DNA of 64,000 nucleotides from Blastococcus sp. HT6-30 (GTDB lineage Bacteria; Actinomycetota; Actinomycetes; Mycobacteriales; Geodermatophilaceae). The stretch is taken from NCBI RefSeq assembly GCF_039729015.1, contig NZ_CP155792.1:1074001-1138000 (forward strand), read 5' to 3'. Each line of letters begins with the position of its first letter. Positions within the stretch are counted from its first letter, which is position 1. Shown piece by piece: positions 40,189-48,355 of the stretch. The notes beneath the pieces were generated by a model. The model searched no databases and was not told the origin of the DNA. It was given only the letters and a program-made list of their open reading frames with translations. The position numbers were made by a program, and so were the translations under genes.

Positions 40189-41802
40189 ATGACCGCCCAC
40201 CCCCTTCCTGGGCCGCGTCCCGGGCGGACCGGTCTGCTCGCCGGTCTGCTCGCCGCCGCGGCCGGTGAGATCGCCGCCTCCGCCACCGGCCGTGGCCGCT
40301 CGCCGTCCTCCGGCCTGGCCCGCGGCTTGGTCGACGCCTCCCCGGCGATGCTCGTCGACGGCGGTGTCGCCCTCGTCGGCCGGGCCGACAAACCGGGCCT
40401 GGCCGTGCTCGCGGCTGGTGCGAGCGGCCTCGCCGCGGCCGCCGGCGGCGCCCTGGCCGGCCGCCGTCCGGTGCTCGGCGCCGCCGTGGCCACTGCTCCG
40501 CACGCCGTGGGCGGCTACCTCGCGCTGCGCCGCGGCGACGCCTCGGCGCGGGACACCGCCGCCGCCACGGCTGCCGGCATGCTCGCGGCCGCGGCCGCGG
40601 TCGCCCCGCTGCGGGTACCGCGGTCGGCGGTGCTGGCCGCCGCCGCGACGGCCACGGGCGCGGTCGTGGCCGCGGACCGGCGCGCGCGCCGTCGCGGCGC
40701 TGCCGCGCTGCGTGACCGGGTGGCGTTGCCGACCCCCGTCCGGCCGCTGCCGCCGGTGTCCGCCGCCGACGCGGCACCGCAGACCGGCGTCGCCCCGCTG
40801 CTGGCCCAGCCCGGTGAACTGGTCGTCATCGACGTCACCGTCCCCGAGCCGCGCACCGACCTCGGCACCTGGCGACTCGAGGTGGACGGCGAGGTGGAGC
40901 GGCCGCTGTCCCTTCCCCTCCGCGAGCTGCTCGCCCTGCCCCTGGAGGAGCGGGATCTACTGATGATCTGCGTGCACAACCCGGTTGGCGGCGACCGGAT
41001 GGGTTGTGCCCGCTGGACCGGCATCGGCCTGGCCGAGCTGCTCGGGCGGGCCGGCGTCTCCGACGGCGACGGCTGGCTGGTCGCCGAGGCCGTCGACGGC
41101 TACACCAACGTGCTTCCCCTGTCCGTCGCTCGCGCCCACGGCTTCCTCGCCGTCGGCATGGCCGGCCGGCCCCTGCCCCGCGAGCACGGCAGCCCGGCCC
41201 GGCTGCTCGTCTCCGGCCGGCACGGGCAGGACGGCAACATCAAGTGGCTGCGGCGCCTCACCGTCACCTCAACCCCGCCGCTGTCCTACTGGGGCTCCCG
41301 CGGCTGGGCCGACGGCACCTACCCGGTGCACCCGGCCGCCCGGATCGATGCCCCCGGCCAGCACGCCCACATCGAGCCCGGCGAGATCGTCGTCCGCGGC
41401 TACGCCTGGGCGCCGCCGGTCGGCGTCGACTGCGTGCAACTGCAGGTCGACGGCGGCCCGTGGACCGACGCCACCCTCGGCGTCGACCTCGGCCCGGATG
41501 CCTGGCGGCCCTGGACGGCCCGCTGGGTGGCCACGCCTGGTCCGCACCGGCTGCGCGTCCGGTGCCGCACGACCACCGGCCAGTGGCAGGAGGAGCAGAC
41601 CGCGACCCCGTTCCCGCGTGGGGTGCACGGCATCCACGCCGTTCCTGTCCACGTCGGCAGCGGGCCGGTGGTTCCGGCGATCCGACGCCTGGTGAGCGAT
41701 GGCGCCACACGCATGAGCTGGGCCGCGCGCAGCGTCGCAGCCTGGCGACACCGGGCGTCCAGCGGTTCGACGACCACCTGGAGCGCCGGCGGGACGAGCT
41801 GA
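40189..41802 (+). CDS. Membrane-anchored molybdopterin-dependent oxidoreductase (sulfite-oxidase fold)
   Basis: 537 residues. An N-terminal Ala/Gly-rich region of about 165 residues with four to five weak helices is followed by a sulfite-oxidase-type Mo domain: ELVVIDVTVPEPRTDLGTW, the Mo-ligand cysteine in LMICVHNPVGGDRMGCARWT (Cys261), and HGQDGNIKWLRRLTV. A C-terminal Ig-like dimerisation domain follows (GEIVVRGYAWAPPVGVDCVQ, and WVATPGPHRLRVRC). GAGGAG is 9 bases before the ATG. Family members reduce or oxidise S- or N-oxides or sulfite; substrate unknown. Probably anchored in the membrane with the Mo domain outside. Confidence 0.88.
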   Translation: MTAHPLPGPRPGRTGLLAGLLAAAAGEIAASATGRGRSPSSGLARGLVDASPAMLVDGGVALVGRADKPGLAVLAAGASGLAAAAGGALAGRRPVLGAAVATAPHAVGGYLALRRGDASARDTAAATAAGMLAAAAAVAPLRVPRSAVLAAAATATGAVVAADRRARRRGAAALRDRVALPTPVRPLPPVSAADAAPQTGVAPLLAQPGELVVIDVTVPEPRTDLGTWRLEVDGEVERPLSLPLRELLALPLEERDLLMICVHNPVGGDRMGCARWTGIGLAELLGRAGVSDGDGWLVAEAVDGYTNVLPLSVARAHGFLAVGMAGRPLPREHGSPARLLVSGRHGQDGNIKWLRRLTVTSTPPLSYWGSRGWADGTYPVHPAARIDAPGQHAHIEPGEIVVRGYAWAPPVGVDCVQLQVDGGPWTDATLGVDLGPDAWRPWTARWVATPGPHRLRVRCRTTTGQWQEEQTATPFPRGVHGIHAVPVHVGSGPVVPAIRRLVSDGATRMSWAARSVAAWRHRASSGSTTTWSAGGTS

Positions 41803-41883
41803 TCCCCGACAACGGCCGGCGTGCGACAGCGAGGGGAGCACCGGGCGTCGTCGTGCTTCTCCAGCGCGGGCCGGAGAACGGGA

Positions 41884-41915
41884 GAGGCCCTGGTCAGCGA
41901 ACTGACCAGGGCCTC
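41884..41915. terminator. Strong hairpin terminator
   Basis: Perfect 14-bp stem GAGGCCCTGGTCAG / CTGACCAGGGCCTC with the tetraloop CGAA. It lies 8 bases past the 3' end of tRNA-His on its transcript and 81 bp past the molybdoenzyme stop, so it can serve both convergent units. Confidence 0.85.
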
Positions 41916-41922
41916 CACCGGG

Positions 41923-41999
<77 letters not shown>

Positions 42000-42086
42000 G
42001 TGCCTCCGCCCGGACGCAGGCGCCCGGAGGGAACGGGACAACGATACCGGAGCCGGTGCGCGACTCCGTCGGGGGAGTCGGGGCGG

Positions 42087-42734
42087 TCAGGCGGTGGCGG
42101 CGTCCCCGGACGCGAGCAGCTCGGCGAACGAGCCGACGACCTGGTCGGCGGCCTTCTTCGCCTGGTCGCCGCTGGGGCCCGGCGCCGGCACGAACAGCGT
42201 GCGCCGGTAGTAGGCCAGCTCCCGCACCGACTCGATGATGTCGGCCAGCGCCCGGTGGGCGAGCCCCTTGGGGGGCTGGGCGAAGTACACGCGGGGGAAC
42301 CAGCGGCGGGCCAGCTCCTTCACCGAGGAGACGTCGACCATCCGGTAGTGCAGGTGGTCGTCGAGCTCGGGCATGTCGCGGGCGAGGAAGCCGCGGTCGG
42401 TGCCGATCGAGTTGCCGCACAGCGGGGCCGTGCGCCGGTCGGGCACGAACCGCTTCACGTAGGCGAGGATCTGCTGCTCGGCGTCGGCGACGGTCAGGGT
42501 CGCCGCCCGGACGGCCTCGGTGAGACCCGACTTGGCGTGCATCTCCGCGACGAACTGGGTCATGCCGTCGAGGTCGGCCTCGTCGGCGGAGATGATCAGG
42601 TCCAGCCCCGGGTCCACGACGTTGAGCTCCGAGTCGGTGATCAGGACCGCGACCTCGATCAGCTTGTCCTTGGTCAGGTCCAGCCCGGTCATCTCGCAGT
42701 CGATCCAGACCAGGTGTCCCGCGCTCTCCGCCAC
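42087..42734 (-). CDS. orn: Oligoribonuclease
   Basis: 215 residues of the DEDDh exonuclease family. Exo [21 protein letters not shown], Exo [22 protein letters not shown] and Exo [18 protein letters not shown] with the catalytic His and Asp. It degrades 2-5-nt RNA and pGpG to mononucleotides in the cytoplasm. GTG start; the tRNA-His gene lies 88 bp downstream on the same strand. Slightly longer than the typical 180-200 residues owing to a C-terminal Ala/Lys extension. Confidence 0.96.
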   Translation of the reverse strand: MAESAGHLVWIDCEMTGLDLTKDKLIEVAVLITDSELNVVDPGLDLIISADEADLDGMTQFVAEMHAKSGLTEAVRAATLTVADAEQQILAYVKRFVPDRRTAPLCGNSIGTDRGFLARDMPELDDHLHYRMVDVSSVKELARRWFPRVYFAQPPKGLAHRALADIIESVRELAYYRRTLFVPAPGPSGDQAKKAADQVVGSFAELLASGDAATA

Positions 42735-42891
42735 GTCGTCCGACAGTACGCACCGCGTGTCCCGGCCGCCCCGATCACCCCGCGTGTCCTCGCATGTCCC
42801 ACCGTGCCCGGGGGCGCGACCGGAACGGCCCGGGATCGGCGGGGATGACGGCTAGGGTCGCCGGAACGTCCTCTCGTCAGGAAGCTCTTCC

Positions 42892-44076
42892 GTGTCTTCT
42901 GCACCCGCCCCCGCAGCGACCGCCGTGCCGCAGGCGCCGGGAACGCTCCGCGCCGGTCTGGCCCACCCGATCGCCCTGGTGAGGTGGCTCTGGGCGGCGT
43001 ACATGACCCCCGGCCGCCCGGGCCGCGCCACCGATCAGACCGAGCTTCGCTGGATCTACACCGCGTGGCTGGCGGCCTTCCTGCTCAAGATGCTCGGCTC
43101 GTCCTGGGACGTCTCCTGGCACTTCAAGTGGCTGCGCGACGACCTCGCGCCCCCCCACCTGCTCAACACCGTGGGCACCGCGGCCGTCGTCGTCCTGGTG
43201 CTGTTCCACAGCTACAGCGGCTACGGGGTCGACCGGCGGGCGCTGCGGCTGATGCAGGTCGGCAGCGCCGCCTTCCTGGTCGCGATCCCGGTCGACCTCG
43301 TCAACCACCGGGTCAACGGCCTGGACATCACCAGCTGGAGCCCCAGCCACGCCCTGCTCTACATCGGGACGGCGATCATGCTGGCCGGCGCGCTGCGCGG
43401 CTGGTGGCTGCACGCCGCACCCGGCCGCACCCGGGAGCTGGTCTCGCTGGGCCTGTGGCTGTTCTTCCTGGAGAACGTCGTCTTCCCGAACCAGCACCAG
43501 GAGTACGGCGTCCTGTCGCTGGAGGCGTACGCCGCGGGGCGGACGACGGCCGAGCCGTCCCTGCTGGACTTCGCCGCCGCGCAGGGCCAGACCCCCACGA
43601 TGTTCATGCTGCCGGTGCCCTCCTGGGTGCACCCCGCGTGGCTCGTCTGCGCCGGCCTGCTCACGCTGGTGGTGGCCCGCAAGGTGGTCGGGCTGCGCTG
43701 GACGGCGTCGGTCATCGCGATCGGCTACCTCGGCTACCGCGGGGTCATGTGGCTCGGCCTCGTCGCGACCGGATTCCCGCCCTCGGTGCTCCCGGCGGTG
43801 CTCATCCTGGGCGCGGTGCTGATCGACGTCGCCGTCACCCGGGGCCTTCCCGGCTGGGTGGCCGCGCCGGTCGTCACGGCCGCCGTGTACGCGGCCGCGT
43901 TCCCGCTGGACGCGTTGGGCCTGCTGCCGCCGTGGAACTGGTGGTCGGTGCTGCCGGTCGCCGTCGGGTTCACCGTCCTGTGGAGCGCGGTGGACGTGCT
44001 GGAGCACAGCTCCCGGCGGACCGGCTGGCGGGCCGCGGACGAGCCGGCCGCCGCGGCGGAGCGCGTCGCCGCCTGA
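42892..44076 (+). CDS. Polytopic membrane protein of unknown function
   Basis: 394 residues with about nine helices. Notable segments: IYTAWLAAFLLKMLGSSWDV, WHFKWLRDDLAPPHLLNTVG, VDLVNHRVNGLDITSWSPSH, PVPSWVHPAWLVCAGLLTL. Repeated His near helix ends (DVSWHFK, PPHLLN, SPSHAL, QHQEYG) might bind metal or haem, but I recognise no family. GTG start with AGGAAG 9 bases before. Divergent from orn with about 157 bp between. Possibly related to caa3-type assembly or sterol-desaturase-like membrane proteins, but that is only speculation. Confidence 0.7.
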   Translation: MSSAPAPAATAVPQAPGTLRAGLAHPIALVRWLWAAYMTPGRPGRATDQTELRWIYTAWLAAFLLKMLGSSWDVSWHFKWLRDDLAPPHLLNTVGTAAVVVLVLFHSYSGYGVDRRALRLMQVGSAAFLVAIPVDLVNHRVNGLDITSWSPSHALLYIGTAIMLAGALRGWWLHAAPGRTRELVSLGLWLFFLENVVFPNQHQEYGVLSLEAYAAGRTTAEPSLLDFAAAQGQTPTMFMLPVPSWVHPAWLVCAGLLTLVVARKVVGLRWTASVIAIGYLGYRGVMWLGLVATGFPPSVLPAVLILGAVLIDVAVTRGLPGWVAAPVVTAAVYAAAFPLDALGLLPPWNWWSVLPVAVGFTVLWSAVDVLEHSSRRTGWRAADEPAAAAERVAA

Positions 44077-44225
44077 CCCTGCTGCGCCGGCTCACGACGC
44101 CCGGCCGGCCCGGTCCGTGACGTAGCGTCGGGGGACGGCTGCGCCACGCCTGCAGGCCGGCGCCCCGCACCGGCTCCTGCCCGGCGCAGCCCTGACCGCA
44201 CACACCGATCGCCCCGGAGGACGAC

Positions 44226-46004
44226 GTGCTGGCCCTGACCCCGGCGCCGCTGCAGACGGCGGGGGAGCGCGCCTTCTTCGGCGAGCTCGCGCGGTGGGAC
44301 ACCGGCGCCTCGGTGCGCGCCGCCGTGGTCGCCTCCGTGCCGCTGGTCGACGGGCCGCTCGGCCGCCGCCAGTCCGACGCGGTCCTGCTGGTGCCCGAGG
44401 GCATCGCGGTCATCCGCGTGGTCGAGGTGCTCCGGCAGTCCGGCGTCGTCACGGCGACGCCCGAGGGCGCCTGGACCATCGCCCCCGAGGGTGGTCCCAG
44501 CCAGGTGCTGCAGCTGGCCGGCGGCGGGTCCAGCCCGCTGGACGGGTTGATGCGGGCCGGCATGGACACCGCCGTGAAGCTGCGGCGGGCGGGCCTGGAG
44601 CCCGGCCGGATCGCACGCCTCACCGTCCTGGTCGGCGAGATCACCGGCCTGGTGCCGGCCGATGGCGACCTCGGCGAGGGCGACCAGGTGGCCACCCTGG
44701 ACCCGCGCTCGCTGCTGCTGGCCTTCGCCCGCGCCAGCCGCCACGCCGGCGTCGACAACCCCCGCCTGTGGACCACCGCCGACGTGCGGGCCGCGCTCGA
44801 GGCGCTGGAGCTGCCCGGCCGGGGCCCGACGGTCGAGGAGCTCAACGGAGAGGCCTTTCCGTACTCGCCGTACGTGCTGCGCCGTCCTCAGCTGCTCACC
44901 CCGGCGGCGATGAACGCCTCCTCGGCGGCGGCTCAGCCGGCCGCACGCGTCGAGGGGCCGCCGGCCCCCGCGGGGCCGGCGGCCCTCGCCGACGACCGGC
45001 CGGACGCGCCGGCCCCCGGCGGGGACCCGCCGAGCGCGACCGCCGTGGCGCGGGCGGTGGCGGCCTCGGTCGCCTCCGCGCACGCGGCCGCGGTGGCGGC
45101 CGCCGCGCCGGCAGCTCCGGCGCCCGACCTCACCCGGCAGCGCGACACCGTCGAGGTGGACGGCCCACCTGCGCCGCCGGGCGGCGACGCCGGCATCGGT
45201 GGCCTCTTCGGCGGCGCCGAGCGCGACCGCCACCCCGACGGCGGGGCGGCACCGCCCGGTGGCCCCCGGACGGCCGTGCTCCCGGCGGCGCCCCGGTCGG
45301 CCGAGCCGCCGGCCCGGCCACCGCTGTCCCCGGCCTGGGGTGCCACCGCCTCCGGACGGGACGACGACGCTCCGCCCGGCCGGCGCCGCTGGACCGCGGC
45401 CCTGGTCGCCGGCGTCGTCGCCCTGGTGGCGCTGGTCGGGGTGGGTGCCTGGCTCCTGCTCGGCGGCGAGGCGGACCAGGACGTCCCCGGTGCCGGCGGG
45501 ACGCCTGCCCCGGGCACCGCCGCGCCGGGGCCTGCCGAGGGCGACGTCCGGTCCGTCGACGGCACCGAGTTCACCGTCGAGGCGGTGCAGGTGGACGACA
45601 CGTGCGCCGGTCACGCCTACGGCGAGGTGGCCGACTTCTTCGCCGCCACCGACTGCGTGGGGATGTCCCGAGCGCTGTACTCGACGCAGGTCGACGGCGC
45701 GCCGGTCGTCGTCTCGGTGTCCCGGGTGGCCATGTCCGACGCCGCGGCGGCCCGTGAGCTGCGCGCGCTCACCGACCGCGACGGCAGCGGCAACGTCAGC
45801 GACCTGCTCCGCGAGGGCGTCACCTACGACGGCGGCCCGGCGGGGCTGCGTTCGGCGGAGTACGCCAGCGCCGTCTCCGGCCCGACCGTCACGGTCGTGG
45901 AGAGCGCCTGGGTCGATCCGGCGACCGCCGGCAGCCTGGCCGCGGTGGACGAGATCGCCTCCGACGGGCTGGCCCTGCCGGTCCCGCCCCCGCCCGGGGG
46001 CTGA
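44226..46004 (+). CDS. Large hypothetical protein: N-terminal cytoplasmic domain, disordered linker, one membrane helix, extracytoplasmic domain
   Basis: 592 residues. Residues 1-215 form an alpha/beta domain that begins LALTPAPLQTAGERAFFGEL and contains QSDAVLLVPEGIAVIRVVEV, recalling NERD-type nuclease-related domains but without a clear catalytic set. Residues 230-390 are Pro/Ala-rich and low complexity. A single helix (WTAALVAGVVALVALVGVGA) leads to an outer domain with two cysteines (VDDTCAGHAYGE and TDCVGMSRALYST) that could form a disulfide. The outer part resembles small actinobacterial lipoprotein-like sensor domains. GGAGG is 6 bases before the GTG. Function unknown. Confidence 0.8.
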   Translation: MLALTPAPLQTAGERAFFGELARWDTGASVRAAVVASVPLVDGPLGRRQSDAVLLVPEGIAVIRVVEVLRQSGVVTATPEGAWTIAPEGGPSQVLQLAGGGSSPLDGLMRAGMDTAVKLRRAGLEPGRIARLTVLVGEITGLVPADGDLGEGDQVATLDPRSLLLAFARASRHAGVDNPRLWTTADVRAALEALELPGRGPTVEELNGEAFPYSPYVLRRPQLLTPAAMNASSAAAQPAARVEGPPAPAGPAALADDRPDAPAPGGDPPSATAVARAVAASVASAHAAAVAAAAPAAPAPDLTRQRDTVEVDGPPAPPGGDAGIGGLFGGAERDRHPDGGAAPPGGPRTAVLPAAPRSAEPPARPPLSPAWGATASGRDDDAPPGRRRWTAALVAGVVALVALVGVGAWLLLGGEADQDVPGAGGTPAPGTAAPGPAEGDVRSVDGTEFTVEAVQVDDTCAGHAYGEVADFFAATDCVGMSRALYSTQVDGAPVVVSVSRVAMSDAAAARELRALTDRDGSGNVSDLLREGVTYDGGPAGLRSAEYASAVSGPTVTVVESAWVDPATAGSLAAVDEIASDGLALPVPPPPGG

Positions 46005-46019
46005 GCCGCACCGGGGCCC

Positions 46020-46646
46020 TCAGCCGGTGGCGGCCGCCCACGCCATGCCGCGCAGCAGCGCGGCCATGGCCGTCCGGTCGAGCCGGCCGGCGCTGTGCGG
46101 GGTCGAGTTGATCAGGCCGAAGACGGCGTGCGCGCGCGCCCGGCAGGCGGCCGCGGCCGCGTCCGGGTGCAGGCGCGCGAGCACCGCCACCCACACCTCG
46201 ACGTAGCGCCGCTGCAGCCGGCGCACCTGCCCGGCCTCGCTGTCGGGCAGCGAGGTGAGGTCCCGGTCGTGCACGACGATGAGCGCGGGGTTGTCGAGGG
46301 CGAACTCGACCTGGAAGTCGATCAGGGCGCGCAGCTGGGCCGCCGGATCGGGGCCCGCGGTGGCTACCCGCGCCCGGCCGCCGTCGGCCAGCCGCTCGCT
46401 GATGCGCAGCAGCATCTCGGCCAGCATCGCGTCCTTGCTGGTGAAGTGCCGGTAGATCGCGGGCCCGGTCACCCCGACCGCCGCGCCGACGTCGTCCACG
46501 CCCACCGACCGCGAGCCCCGCTCGGCGAACAGCTGCGCCGCCGCCTGCAGGATCTGCTCCCGCCGGGACGGGCGCCCGGCGTCGGCGAGGAGGGCGGTGT
46601 CCTGGGCGGCGGAGCCCGGGTCCAGGCGGGTGCCGGCCGGCGTCAT
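46020..46646 (-). CDS. TetR family repressor (BkaR-like)
   Basis: 208 residues. The N-terminal HTH QILQAAAQLFAERGSRSVGV then AVGVTGPAIYRHFTSKDAML; the C-terminal half is a helical ligand domain with VEFALDNPALIVVHDRDLT. Two matching palindromes (46668, 46712) lie between it and the carboxylase operon. In mycobacteria a TetR regulator (BkaR) controls the same kind of accA1-accD1-fadE genes, which is why I infer control of leucine/isovalerate catabolism, with an acyl-CoA as likely inducer. Confidence 0.9.
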   Translation of the reverse strand: MTPAGTRLDPGSAAQDTALLADAGRPSRREQILQAAAQLFAERGSRSVGVDDVGAAVGVTGPAIYRHFTSKDAMLAEMLLRISERLADGGRARVATAGPDPAAQLRALIDFQVEFALDNPALIVVHDRDLTSLPDSEAGQVRRLQRRYVEVWVAVLARLHPDAAAAACRARAHAVFGLINSTPHSAGRLDRTAMAALLRGMAWAAATG

Positions 46647-46667
46647 GCCAGGGATGCTAGCCCCGCC

Positions 46668-46683
46668 GTGAACGACGGTTCAC
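46668..46683. promoter_or_regulatory. TetR operator palindrome 1
   Basis: GTGAACGACGGTTCAC, 6-bp inverted arms with 4-base centre, 22 bp upstream of the tetR start. Confidence 0.75.
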
Positions 46684-46711
46684 CCTCCGACGTGGGGGCT
46701 GGACCGCGGGT

Positions 46712-46727
46712 GTGAACGGCGGTTAAC
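46712..46727. promoter_or_regulatory. TetR operator palindrome 2
   Basis: GTGAACGGCGGTTAAC, same layout as palindrome 1 with one arm mismatch, 10 bp before the carboxyltransferase GTG start. Centres of the two are 44 bp apart, about four helix turns. Confidence 0.75.
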
Positions 46728-46736
46728 CTCGCCCGC

Positions 46737-48350
46737 GTGGACGCACCGGTGCTTCCCCGGACCCCGTCGGCCGACCCCGGGGCGGCCGCTCGTCACGCCG
46801 CGGCGCATGCCGACCTGGTCGCCGACCTGGCCGGGCAGCTGCGGCGGGTGGCCCTCGGGGGCGGTGAGCGCGCCCGCGAGCGGCACACCGCACGCGGCAA
46901 GCTGCTGCCCCGCGAGCGGGTCGACGCCCTGCTCGATCCCGGCAGCCCCTTCCTCGAGCTCTCGGCGCTGGCCGCGCACGGGCTCTACGACGGCGAGGCG
47001 CCGGCCGCCGGCATCATCACCGGCATCGGCCGGGTGTCCGGACGGGAGTGCGTCGTCGTCGCCAACGACGCCACCGTCAAGGGCGGCACCTACTACCCGA
47101 TGACGGTGAAGAAGCACCTGCGTGCGCAGGAGGTGGCGCTCCAGAACCGGCTGCCGTGCATCTACCTGGTCGACTCGGGCGGGGCGTTCCTGCCGATGCA
47201 GGACGAGGTGTTCCCCGACCGCGAGCACTTCGGCCGGATCTTCTTCAACCAGGCGAACCTCTCCAAGGCGGGTATCGCCCAGATCGCTGCGGTCATGGGG
47301 TCCTGCACCGCCGGTGGCGCCTACGTCCCGGCGATGAGCGACGAGGCGGTCATCGTCCGCGAGCAGGGCACCATCTTCCTCGGCGGCCCACCGCTGGTGA
47401 AGGCGGCGACCGGGGAGGTCGTGTCGGCCGAGGACCTCGGTGGAGGAGACCTGCACAGCCGGGTCAGCGGCGTCACCGACCACCTGGCCGACGACGACGC
47501 GCACGCCCTCCAGATCGTCCGGCAGATCGTCGGCACGCTCGGGCCGCGGGAACCGCGGCCGTGGGACGTGGCACCGGTCGAGGAGCCGCAGTACCCGCCG
47601 GAGTCGCTGTACGAGGTCGTGCCGCCGGATCCGCGCACGCCGTACGACGTCCGCGAGGTCATCGCCCGGCTGGTCGACGGGAGCCGGTTCGCCGAGTTCA
47701 AACCGCTCTACGGGCAGACGCTGGTCACCGGATTCGCCCGGCTGCACGGGCATCCGGTCGGGATCGTCGCCAACAACGGCGTGCTCTTCGCCGAGTCGGC
47801 GCTCAAGGGCGCCCACTTCATCGAGCTCTGCGACCGCCGACGGATTCCGCTGGTGTTCCTGCAGAACATCACCGGGTTCATGGTCGGCCGCGACTACGAG
47901 GCCGGCGGCATCGCCAAGCACGGCGCCAAGATGGTCACCGCCGTGGCCTGCGCGCGGGTGCCGAAGCTGACCGTGGTCATCGGCGGCTCGTTCGGCGCCG
48001 GGAACTACTCCATGTGCGGGCGGGCGTACTCGCCCCGGTTCCTCTTCACCTGGCCCAACTCGCGCATCTCGGTGATGGGCGGTGAGCAGGCGGCCTCGGT
48101 GCTGGCGCAGGTGCGCCGCGACGGCCTGGAGGCGCGCGGTGAGGAGTGGTCGGCCGAGGACGAGGAGGCGTTCAAGGCGCCGATCCGCGATCAGTACGAG
48201 TCGCAGGGGCACCCCTACTACGCCACCGCGCGGCTGTGGGACGACGGCGTCATCGACCCGGCGCAGACCCGCACGGTCCTCGGCCTGGCCCTGTCCGCCT
48301 GCGCCAACGCGCCGTTGGAGGACGTCGGCTACGGCGTCTTCCGGATGTGA
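46737..48350 (+). CDS. Acyl-CoA carboxylase carboxyltransferase (beta) subunit, 3-methylcrotonyl-CoA type
   Basis: 537 residues. Crotonase-like duplicated carboxyltransferase: [60 protein letters not shown], and in the second half [20 protein letters not shown] with [20 protein letters not shown]. The last strings are typical of methylcrotonyl-CoA carboxylase beta (MccB/LiuB/AccD1) rather than propionyl-CoA. With biotinylated alpha subunit it carboxylates 3-methylcrotonyl-CoA in leucine breakdown. GTG start right behind operator 2. First of a three-gene operon. Confidence 0.93.
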   Translation: MDAPVLPRTPSADPGAAARHAAAHADLVADLAGQLRRVALGGGERARERHTARGKLLPRERVDALLDPGSPFLELSALAAHGLYDGEAPAAGIITGIGRVSGRECVVVANDATVKGGTYYPMTVKKHLRAQEVALQNRLPCIYLVDSGGAFLPMQDEVFPDREHFGRIFFNQANLSKAGIAQIAAVMGSCTAGGAYVPAMSDEAVIVREQGTIFLGGPPLVKAATGEVVSAEDLGGGDLHSRVSGVTDHLADDDAHALQIVRQIVGTLGPREPRPWDVAPVEEPQYPPESLYEVVPPDPRTPYDVREVIARLVDGSRFAEFKPLYGQTLVTGFARLHGHPVGIVANNGVLFAESALKGAHFIELCDRRRIPLVFLQNITGFMVGRDYEAGGIAKHGAKMVTAVACARVPKLTVVIGGSFGAGNYSMCGRAYSPRFLFTWPNSRISVMGGEQAASVLAQVRRDGLEARGEEWSAEDEEAFKAPIRDQYESQGHPYYATARLWDDGVIDPAQTRTVLGLALSACANAPLEDVGYGVFRM

Positions 48351-48355
48351 GTGAC

